A DNA stretch of 20,024 nt. It comes from a virus. This document shows, one piece after another, positions 6,992 through 14,811 of the stretch; position 1 is the first letter of the stretch, and every line of letters begins with the position of its first letter. Location: IMG/VR virus record IMGVR_UViG_3300020472_001939, positions 1-20,024 of that record. One strand, given 5' to 3'. Both the position numbers and the translations under genes were made by a program. The notes beneath the pieces were generated by a model. The model saw nothing but the letters and a program-made list of their open reading frames with translations, was not told the DNA's origin and did not search any database.

Positions 6992-9900
6992 TTACGCTTG
7001 AGCTTCTGACCAACGCAGTGTAACCGTACCGTTAACTGATCCAGCACCCGATGTTCTATATACGTTAATTGCTAACGCATCTGGACCATTAGGAAATGTT
7101 CCTCTTCCACCTAATGTAGTATTAGTCAATTCCTTGATCGGAGCAAGAGATAATGTTGCTCTTTCACCTGGCTGTGCAACGAATGAAAAGATCGTTTCAC
7201 CTGGTTGTGCATATGGTGGATTACCAAATAAGAACGTAACACTTGCACCTGCGGCAATAGCCCCGGTAGACGTTTGTGAAAACGTTACTTTGTAATAATT
7301 TGTACCACCACTAACTGGACCATATCTTGCTAGTGGGTCCACACTAATAACTGATGTACCAGCTGGAAAATTAGCATCTTGTAATTCTGTACCTTGTGTG
7401 GCATTTGAAGCTTCCCATGAAGTTGGATCCATGTACAAGTAGTTTGTATTAGTTAATGTACCTCCCATAGAAAATGTAATAGGTGTTCCCATTGGAATAC
7501 CACCGTGATTATTACTGTAGTATGCTAGGAAGTAATAAGAATATTCATAAAGCTCTGTAATAATTGTATTTGCAGGGAAACTACCACCACTTACTGCATC
7601 TCCTACTTTAATATTTCTGTCATCAAAACCATTGTTGTTTCCTGGACCATCTTCTTTTAACCAGTATGAATAATTGTTATACCAAGTACCCATGTTCCAC
7701 CAGTTGTTTGTAACTTGAGTTGAAATTGCCGCCGATGTGTCTGCTGTTGCTGTAACCTGAGTTTCACCACCGTTCCAGTTAACCGAACCACCTGCCGCTA
7801 TTTGAGCAAATGATGGTTGACCACCTTGTGCAGTTCCTGACAGTCCCGTCCAACCTATATCACTTGGATCAATTGGATAGTTTTGAGGATTAATAACCCC
7901 TTGTACAACTAGTGAACCTGGATTAGTAGCTTCAGGTTCAGTTGTAATTTCTATACCTTCAAGTAGCAACTGGGCTCTGTTAAGCAAGTCTCTATCTCCA
8001 AGGTCTCCTGTTAAAGCGTTAGCAACTGATGGTGCTAATCTTATTAGGAACACAGTTTTTTTCGTAGTTGATAATTCTAAGTTCGTTGCTGAGTAACTAA
8101 ACAAATATCCACGTTCTTCATCAAAGTCACCATCTGTTATGTAAGATGATCCCCAGTGTGATATAATTGGACTTGCCGAGTTACTAATTAATACAACTCC
8201 TGTATTTCTAAAGTGTTCAGCCGCCACTCCTGCTGTATATGATCTAGTAGCTCCTGCAGAAAAGTTAGTTAATTGAGTTGCTCTAGTAACACCTGTTAAT
8301 TTATTACCAGTAATAGTTGTGTATGTTATAATTTCATTATCTATATAAAGCGTTCCGCCACCTGGTGGGAAGAAAGAAGCATCTACTAATCTTATTGTTG
8401 TATCTCCTGCAGTTAAATTATCTGAAAGTTTACCATTAGGACCTTCATTTGTAACTTCATAACGTACAGGTTGGTTACCTGTTCTCATATATGCTTCTGT
8501 ATTGATGTTAGAATTTCTCATTCTGTGACAGAAAATAAAGTTACCATCACCACCTCTAGTCATGTAGTCAATAAATCCTGCTCCATACCAGGACATTTGT
8601 AAACCGATCATCTGCATCTTAGATACATTTAAATTATATCCACTAGGTCCTGTTCCGTCTACTCTATCTAAATTCCAGTTATCTTGTTTAACTTTTTTAT
8701 CAAATACTAAACAACTTTTAACACCAGATGAAACATTAACTCCTCTATAGTCTGGAGTAACATTCATTGTTATATTATCCGTAACACTAGATACAACGTG
8801 AGTCATACCTCTTATTACTATTCTATCACCTGCTTTTAATTGTTCTCTAAATCTTGTTCCTGTTCCTGTAATTGTATTAGAATCAGGATTTACTGAAATT
8901 GTTCCTGCTAATTGTCTTGTAGCTGTTCTTTGTACAAGATTTAAGTTTACACCATCATATTCCCAGAAAATTCCATTTTGATCATCAAATATACCTGATC
9001 TTACAGTTGCACCATTCCAATTTTTTAATGATACTTGTGGTTGATCTTTAAATTCTGGAGTTAACATACTTAAAGTACTTTGAGCAGTAATTTTAAATGT
9101 TCTTTCATTTACTATTTGAGTTACTGTATAATCATCATTAAATTCTTGTTGTGCTATTCCAATTAATGTTATAATTGCACCAACTTGTAAACCGTGATCA
9201 ACTTCATCTGTAGTAACTGATATAACTGAACCAAGTGCTTTACCTTCTGCTACAATATTTAAAATATCATAAGAAGGAGCAAACAAGGCACCCGTTGTAT
9301 ACATTATACCTTTACCTGATTGATATCTAATATATTTTTTAGATTGTCTTATCGCCTGTGCACCATGTTGTGGTCCACCTGTTCCTAATTGTACACCTCC
9401 ATCAAATGGTCTATGTACGAAGAATGAATCTGGTCTAACATATACGAATCCAGACCAATCCTGATCCGTAATTTGTCCTGGAGCTCTAGCTTGGAATCTT
9501 AATTGATTAGTTGCTGGAAGTTCTGTAACAAGGAATGGTCCTGATGCTAATAAGTGATTATTACTTCCATTATCAGATCCAATAGTTACTAAGAAACCAT
9601 CTCCTGGAACTAAACCGTGTGGTGTTAAAAATTGTACTTGTATTGTTGCTATCGCACTATAAGTTATTGTAGATGAAGAAGGTAAAACTTGTGTAGTTGC
9701 ATCTGATAAAGTAATAGATGAATAAACTGATACACCTGTTCCTGTTACTGCACTACCTGAGTGAGTACATTGTGTTATACCACCAAATGAATTTACAGCT
9801 TGAACAGTAATACTGCAATCATGCGTAGGTGTTCCTCCACCTAAACTTGAACCGGAGACTACAATTTGATCTCCTACATTATAACCTGTTCCTAAAGATG

Positions 9901-12900
9901 AAACTGTTGCTTCTGTATATGTAGTTGATGAATCATTTGTATATGATCTAGTTATATAGAATACTGCTCCAATACCAGCCTGTGGTCTATTACTTCCACT
10001 TATTAATGTTCCTACAGCACCAGTACCTGTGTTAGCACTTCCAGTAGCAGTTACGCCTGTTATTCCGCCTGTTGATACTGCATCTATTGATGTAATTTCT
10101 AATGATAAATCATTTCCTGGTGAAGCACCATATAATGTTGATCCAGAAATTTTAACTATTTGTCCTACCCAGAAATTTGTACCTGCCTGTGCAATTGCAT
10201 CTACAGTATAATTTCCACCTGAAATACTAATATCAAATGCTTCACCTTGACCTATTCTTTTTGATGTAGGTGAATTTGTATATGTTTGAGTATTAGCCGC
10301 GGTTCCTGTTACTGCACTAATGGCTGTAATACCACCGCTACCGTCAACAGTTGAAATAGTAAATGAAGCGTCATTGGCGGCTGTTGCCCCACCTAAGTGT
10401 GTTCCTAAAATTGTTATTTGTTCTGTTCCTACAAATCCTGATCCTGCCGCTACTACTGTGGCTGTATAAGCTGTTCCTACTCTTTGAATTGTAAATGTTG
10501 CACCTGTACCTGATTGGTTTGTAGTCCATCCTGGTATCGTTGAACCATCCCATTCTGGTATTTCGGTATATGTTACGTCTCCATCAGTTCCTGTTCCACT
10601 AACAGCTAATCCTGTAATAGACCCGTCTGCGTCTACGCTAGACACTCTAACGTATGCATCATTGGTCGTATTAACTCCGCCCAAAGCCGAACCAGAAACT
10701 TCTAACATATCATTTACTACATAAGCTAATGATTCAGGTCCTGGTACAGCATTACCACTAGTTGTCCAGTTGCCTTGTGCAACTGAATCATTGGCTCCTA
10801 ATGCTGTATCCAATGTAATTGTTAAATCATGTGTAGGTGATAAACCACCTAATGTTGTTCCTGATATTTTTAATTCTTGACCTAATGTATAATGTTCTCC
10901 AACTGTCGTTACTGTAATATTACTGTAGCTACCTCCACCTGGATTAGTAACACTAAATTGAACTCCTGAACCTACATAGTTGTTAGCTGATGTTAATCCA
11001 GTCCAAGATTGTGTGTTTACGGCTGTACCTGTCTCTGTAACACTTGTTATTCCACCTGAACCGTCTACAGTTGCGATTGTTAATGTACAATCATTTGTTG
11101 TTGATGCACCACCTAAATTACCACCATCAATTGTTATAGTATCATTTTGTGCGTAATTTGTTCCTAATCCTGTTATAACTGCTGAATAAGTTGTACCTGT
11201 TCTTGTTACGTTAAATTGTGCTAATGTTCCTGAACCACTTGTAGTAAATGCTGGGTTTGAGTATGTTACTACTGCATCAGGAGCCGTACCTGCAGATGAA
11301 TGACCTGTTATTACTCCTGAACTTTCACCAGTAACTCTAATTAATAATTCATTAGTATCTCCAACTCCACCAAATTCTGTTCCTGCAAATCTTAATGAAT
11401 CATTAACAATGAAACCAGTTCCACCATTTGACATTGTAACGGCACTAAAAGTATTATTCAATATTGTTATGTCCCAAATAGATCCAGCACCATTACCGCC
11501 TGCGTATGCAGGAGTTATAGCTGTATATGTTTTACTTGCCAATGCTACTGAATATGTTCCAGCTGTTTTAGTAATATTAAATGTGCCGCCTGTTCCTACG
11601 CCACCTGGTACACTACCAGTTACGTTTGATACTGATCCTGTTCCGTCAAATGCAGTTCCTGAATAACTGAAAGAAAGAATTTCTCCTGCAGTATCTACAC
11701 TATCTATATTAATTGTTAAATCGTTTGCTGGTGTTGATGCACTTAAAGCCGTTCCAAGAATTGTTATTGCATCACCTACTTGATAATTTAGTCCAGTTAC
11801 AGATATTGCAACAGTATAAGTTCCACCAGTCCAACTTACATTCCAAGTTGCACCTGAACCATTTGGTGATCTGTTTAATCCAGCAACATTTTGATAAACT
11901 GTTTGATCACCTATTAAACTTGATTGTAAGGGACTTGATAAAGTTAAAACCATTCCATTAACGTTTATAATATTTGTACCAAACCCATCACCTCTATCCA
12001 TTACAGAATTTTGTAAAATACCAGCCGCATCTACGACTTCAACTTGAGTTACACCTGAAGCATAATCTCCTTTAATTTTTGGACTAACTATTGCTCCACC
12101 TGAACCTGTAATTGCTGTAATTTGTGTACCAGTTGCAATACCTGTTCCTGCCACTGGTGCTCCTGTTGGAGGAGCTGTTCCAGTAAATGGAACAATTGTT
12201 TGTCCTGATAATACTTTTAATGAAGTTGCAACTGATCCACTTGATCCTTGAGTTACAACAGAGAAAGTCGGTTCTCCTAAATCTGCTCCAGTATAAAATG
12301 CACCTTTACGCATTTGAGTAAATTTAGTTGATATGACCTGTGCGTTTGATGTTCCTACTTTTGCTTTTGCATAGTAATTAAAAATTTTATTAGATGTTAT
12401 AGCATTTACAACAAATGAACCTTGTGCTCTACCTGCCCCTTCTACTCCTGATCCTGCAAAACCTATAATAGTTAATGGATCTCCTGCTAACATGGAGTGA
12501 GGACCAACTGTTGTTACAGTTATTAATGATGCACCTATTCCTGCTGTACCAGTTGATGCGTCAGTTGTTACTGATGCAATATCTATATCTGTTCCCGGTA
12601 CTTCGTAAATTGATGGATAACCTCTTTGTGTTGCAATCGCTTGCCACTTGGTTGGCTGTAGTCCATACTCAAAGTCAGCATCTATCATTGATTGTGGTTT
12701 TGCAATTCTAAATCTTTCAATTGCGTCAGTACCAAAATCAAATGGTCTTGTTTTAAGTTCTCCGCCTTCTACAAAAATAGATACTGCATCATCTAATGCG
12801 TGTGTACTAGTATCAGCATTTAAAAATATTGTAGTTACAGTATCACTACCTTGTAAGAATGCTTTAAAATCATCATCTACTTCTTTTTCATATTCTACTG

Positions 12901-14707
12901 TACAACCAAGACTTGCATCTGCAAAATTATATAATACAGTATTTCTTGTAGTGTTTGTAATTAATAAAATATCTTCATGATTAACTTGTCCACCTGGATT
13001 AACAACTTTTAAGCTAGATACTTCATTTTTTTCTAACGTTGGTAAATTATCTAAACCATTTTCTTTTACATCAGCAACAATATTTGACAATGTTGTTATT
13101 CTACTTGCCGCATTTGATTCAGAAAGAGTTCCATCTGTAAATTGTGTAGTAACAACTGGGCTTTGTTTTGATCTTGTAACTGCACCTGTAGTAGCACTTA
13201 CAAAAGTATGTGCTGTTGTATTACTTGATATTCCTACGTTTACAGTAATTGAATCTGCACTTATTCCTGTAACTAAAACTGGTTCATTATAGGCATAGTC
13301 AGCCCCACCTGGTGCATTCGAGCCTGATGCTCTTGGATATGTATGATTTGATCCATGGTTATCCATAGCACACGTAAACGTCAAACTATTTGTATTAATT
13401 CTAATATATTGACCAACTGTTATTGGGTGTGTTCCAATAGTTAATGTCATTACTCCAGTTGTAGGTGTGTATACTGCATTTGTTGGAGTGAAGTTTACTG
13501 ATCTATTTGCTAAAACGTAATTAGTTATTAAATCTCTAACCCAATTTGTTGCGGCAATTTCTGGTTGTCTATCACCATCTATCTGTGGAGTTGTTCCAAC
13601 CCAGAATTTAGAAGCAATAAATCTTGTTTGTTTGTTACCATTGTAACGTAAATCATTAAGATATGCATCAAGAATAAATTGATAATCTCTATTACACTTG
13701 TCTGTATTATAAGTAAAATTTTCAAATTTATAAGAGCTACTTATTAAAGCTGGTAATTGAAGATATCCATTGTCAACTGTATTAATTAATTGACCTAATT
13801 TTGTATCATAATCTGTAACACCGGCACTTTCAGCATTTGTTCCTGTTAAATCTTGTATTGTTCCACTTTGTACAGATCCAGAAGAAGCACTTACAAAAGT
13901 ATGTGCTGATGTATTACTAGATACTCCTACATTTACAGTAATTGACACTGAATCTATAGCTGTAATTTTAACTGGTTTATTATAAAAATAATCAGCACCA
14001 CCGGGTGCGTTTGAACCAGACGCTCTTGGATAACTGTGATTTGTTGCATTGTTGTCCTTTGCACACGTAAAAGTTAAACCAAGTGTACTAATTCTAACAG
14101 ATTGTCCAACTGTTAAAGTGTGAGCACCAATAGTTAAAATCATATCACCAGTTGTTGGCGTATATATTGCTCCTGTAGGAGTGTAAGATGTACTAGTTTG
14201 TAAAGAACTAAATGCACTTCCAGGTAAAATATAATCTTTTATAAGCGTTTGCATATAAGTCCAATATGCGATTTCAGGATCTCCACTATTAGCTAATTGA
14301 AGTACACCATCTATAAAATATGTTCCTGTTTGAGTTCTTAAATTTTCATTACCACCATATCTAACATCACGTGCAATAGCATCTACTACTTTTTCTACAT
14401 CTGCTTCTACAGTGTCTTCAGTTTTAGTAAAACCGGCAAATGGCGCAATGTTACCTGCAACTTGTGCCGATACCCAAGCCCATACTTCATCTTTAATAAA
14501 AGTTCTATTGTTTGTAATTCTGTTAGATGTATTAGGATATATATCTGCTTTTGTATGTAAATTTGTTTTTTCTAAGATGTACCCCATCATCTCATCTTTA
14601 ATCCACTCTACGTTTTTAGAGATAAGATTGTGAGCAATAGGATAATTATTCCCGCTTTTAGGAATTCCTGTTTGAAATATATAATTTGTTAATTTCTTTT
14701 TAGCCAT
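6992..14707 (-). CDS. giant 2571-residue virion structural / adhesin protein
   Basis: One uninterrupted frame of 7.7 kb, Gly/Thr/Ser/Ala/Asn rich, with no signal peptide or membrane segment. Residues about 1-110 form a helical N-terminus (ISKNVEWIKDEMMGYI, VWAWVSAQVAGNIAPF). Residues about 105-285 and 340-510 are two copies of one unit containing YTPTTG and YPRASGSNAPGGADY. Residues about 950-1660 hold eight or nine degenerate beta repeats with a Y-x-V-G-D-x-I-x-I-x-G, LGG, ND and VDGSGGI pattern. The segment near 1765-1815 (FDGGVQLGTGGPQHGAQAIR) is, from memory, a hallmark of large structural proteins in marine T4-like phages. The C-terminal part includes INPQNYPIDPSDIGWTGL near 2280. An AAGGA ribosome site lies 9 bases upstream, inside the cysteine-rich ORF. 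A long tail fibre, baseplate wedge extension or whisker-like adhesin are all possible; receptor binding is inference from size, repeats and neighbours. Confidence 0.8.
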   Translation of the reverse strand: MAKKKLTNYIFQTGIPKSGNNYPIAHNLISKNVEWIKDEMMGYILEKTNLHTKADIYPNTSNRITNNRTFIKDEVWAWVSAQVAGNIAPFAGFTKTEDTVEADVEKVVDAIARDVRYGGNENLRTQTGTYFIDGVLQLANSGDPEIAYWTYMQTLIKDYILPGSAFSSLQTSTSYTPTGAIYTPTTGDMILTIGAHTLTVGQSVRISTLGLTFTCAKDNNATNHSYPRASGSNAPGGADYFYNKPVKITAIDSVSITVNVGVSSNTSAHTFVSASSGSVQSGTIQDLTGTNAESAGVTDYDTKLGQLINTVDNGYLQLPALISSSYKFENFTYNTDKCNRDYQFILDAYLNDLRYNGNKQTRFIASKFWVGTTPQIDGDRQPEIAATNWVRDLITNYVLANRSVNFTPTNAVYTPTTGVMTLTIGTHPITVGQYIRINTNSLTFTCAMDNHGSNHTYPRASGSNAPGGADYAYNEPVLVTGISADSITVNVGISSNTTAHTFVSATTGAVTRSKQSPVVTTQFTDGTLSESNAASRITTLSNIVADVKENGLDNLPTLEKNEVSSLKVVNPGGQVNHEDILLITNTTRNTVLYNFADASLGCTVEYEKEVDDDFKAFLQGSDTVTTIFLNADTSTHALDDAVSIFVEGGELKTRPFDFGTDAIERFRIAKPQSMIDADFEYGLQPTKWQAIATQRGYPSIYEVPGTDIDIASVTTDASTGTAGIGASLITVTTVGPHSMLAGDPLTIIGFAGSGVEGAGRAQGSFVVNAITSNKIFNYYAKAKVGTSNAQVISTKFTQMRKGAFYTGADLGEPTFSVVTQGSSGSVATSLKVLSGQTIVPFTGTAPPTGAPVAGTGIATGTQITAITGSGGAIVSPKIKGDYASGVTQVEVVDAAGILQNSVMDRGDGFGTNIINVNGMVLTLSSPLQSSLIGDQTVYQNVAGLNRSPNGSGATWNVSWTGGTYTVAISVTGLNYQVGDAITILGTALSASTPANDLTINIDSVDTAGEILSFSYSGTAFDGTGSVSNVTGSVPGGVGTGGTFNITKTAGTYSVALASKTYTAITPAYAGGNGAGSIWDITILNNTFSAVTMSNGGTGFIVNDSLRFAGTEFGGVGDTNELLIRVTGESSGVITGHSSAGTAPDAVVTYSNPAFTTSGSGTLAQFNVTRTGTTYSAVITGLGTNYAQNDTITIDGGNLGGASTTNDCTLTIATVDGSGGITSVTETGTAVNTQSWTGLTSANNYVGSGVQFSVTNPGGGSYSNITVTTVGEHYTLGQELKISGTTLGGLSPTHDLTITLDTALGANDSVAQGNWTTSGNAVPGPESLAYVVNDMLEVSGSALGGVNTTNDAYVRVSSVDADGSITGLAVSGTGTDGDVTYTEIPEWDGSTIPGWTTNQSGTGATFTIQRVGTAYTATVVAAGSGFVGTEQITILGTHLGGATAANDASFTISTVDGSGGITAISAVTGTAANTQTYTNSPTSKRIGQGEAFDISISGGNYTVDAIAQAGTNFWVGQIVKISGSTLYGASPGNDLSLEITSIDAVSTGGITGVTATGSANTGTGAVGTLISGSNRPQAGIGAVFYITRSYTNDSSTTYTEATVSSLGTGYNVGDQIVVSGSSLGGGTPTHDCSITVQAVNSFGGITQCTHSGSAVTGTGVSVYSSITLSDATTQVLPSSSTITYSAIATIQVQFLTPHGLVPGDGFLVTIGSDNGSNNHLLASGPFLVTELPATNQLRFQARAPGQITDQDWSGFVYVRPDSFFVHRPFDGGVQLGTGGPQHGAQAIRQSKKYIRYQSGKGIMYTTGALFAPSYDILNIVAEGKALGSVISVTTDEVDHGLQVGAIITLIGIAQQEFNDDYTVTQIVNERTFKITAQSTLSMLTPEFKDQPQVSLKNWNGATVRSGIFDDQNGIFWEYDGVNLNLVQRTATRQLAGTISVNPDSNTITGTGTRFREQLKAGDRIVIRGMTHVVSSVTDNITMNVTPDYRGVNVSSGVKSCLVFDKKVKQDNWNLDRVDGTGPSGYNLNVSKMQMIGLQMSWYGAGFIDYMTRGGDGNFIFCHRMRNSNINTEAYMRTGNQPVRYEVTNEGPNGKLSDNLTAGDTTIRLVDASFFPPGGGTLYIDNEIITYTTITGNKLTGVTRATQLTNFSAGATRSYTAGVAAEHFRNTGVVLISNSASPIISHWGSSYITDGDFDEERGYLFSYSATNLELSTTKKTVFLIRLAPSVANALTGDLGDRDLLNRAQLLLEGIEITTEPEATNPGSLVVQGVINPQNYPIDPSDIGWTGLSGTAQGGQPSFAQIAAGGSVNWNGGETQVTATADTSAAISTQVTNNWWNMGTWYNNYSYWLKEDGPGNNNGFDDRNIKVGDAVSGGSFPANTIITELYEYSYYFLAYYSNNHGGIPMGTPITFSMGGTLTNTNYLYMDPTSWEASNATQGTELQDANFPAGTSVISVDPLARYGPVSGGTNYYKVTFSQTSTGAIAAGASVTFLFGNPPYAQPGETIFSFVAQPGERATLSLAPIKELTNTTLGGRGTFPNGPDALAINVYRTSGAGSVNGTVTLRWSEAQA
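9730..11860 (-). repeat. protein-level tandem beta repeats in the giant structural protein
   Basis: This part of the gene encodes about eight or nine degenerate units of 70-100 residues (residues about 950-1660). Each contains a G-x-G-A-x-F/W start, an alternating Y-T-V strand, a G-x-x-Y-x-V-G-D-x-I-x-I-x-G-x-x-LGG core, an ND turn, and a closing VD-x-x-GGI-T-x-V-x-x-xGTA strand. The units diverge too much for simple DNA repeats. Their regular register suggests a beta-solenoid or a string of small beta domains forming a shaft. Confidence 0.75.
13160..13500 (-). repeat. second copy of an intragenic duplication in the giant structural protein
   Basis: Encodes residues about 402-515 and is clearly homologous to 13860-14190. 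Shared stretches include YTPTTG, the YPRASGSNAPGGADY block, SITVNVG and AHTFVSA. The helical stretch just upstream (DLITNYVLANR) also resembles the one before the first copy (TLIKDYILPGS), so the duplicated unit is probably about 170 residues. Confidence 0.8.
13860..14190 (-). repeat. first copy of an intragenic duplication in the giant structural protein
   Basis: Encodes residues about 172-282. It pairs with 13160-13500, with similarity visible at both protein and DNA level (for example the block encoding PRASGSNAPGGADY). Between the copies lies a spacer of about 115 residues. Confidence 0.8.
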
Positions 14708-14712
14708 TTAAA

Positions 14713-14808
14713 TTATTCCTTTGTACACTCACACTGATTGTCTTCCGTGCATAAACATGGATTGCAAGTACAATTTTCACATTTACATTTTTCGTTTTCG
14801 CAAGCCAT
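14713..14808 (-). CDS. 31-residue cysteine-rich, metallothionein-like peptide
   Basis: ATG at 14808 to TAA at 14713. The product has nine Cys in 31 residues (positions 3, 8, 10, 13, 15, 18, 20, 26, 28), four CxC pairs (8-10, 13-15, 18-20, 26-28), six Glu, three Lys and no His or aromatic residue. That composition is the classic profile of a metallothionein, which binds Zn, Cd or Cu(I) in thiolate clusters; nine thiolates could hold a cluster of three or four ions. The gene looks translated: a strong AGGAG lies 8 bases before the ATG, its start is 3 bases after the 618-aa fibre stop, and its own 3' end carries the AAGGA ribosome site of the giant gene, whose ATG is 5 bases after the TAA. I cannot align it to a named family by eye. 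Alternatives are a disulfide-bonded minor virion peptide or a redox/zinc peptide. Confidence 0.75.
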   Translation of the reverse strand: MACENEKCKCENCTCNPCLCTEDNQCECTKE

Positions 14809-14811
14809 TTT

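Noticed and set aside
3961-8000. GC shift between the sugar operon and the fibre genes as a sign of recent transfer
   Set aside because: By count, 4861-4920 has 11 G/C of 60 and 7081-7140 has 24 of 60, but the fibre protein is rich in Gly, Ala, Thr and Pro, whose codons are GC-richer; gp15 is as AT-rich as the sugar genes. Composition alone does not show transfer.
11409-12980. Several plus-strand frames (11409-11666, 11713-11961, 12475-12711, 12648-12980) inside the giant gene
   Set aside because: Low-complexity Leu/Pro/Val-rich shadows of the minus-strand coding repeats, without start signals; the minus-strand frame is continuous and family-like.
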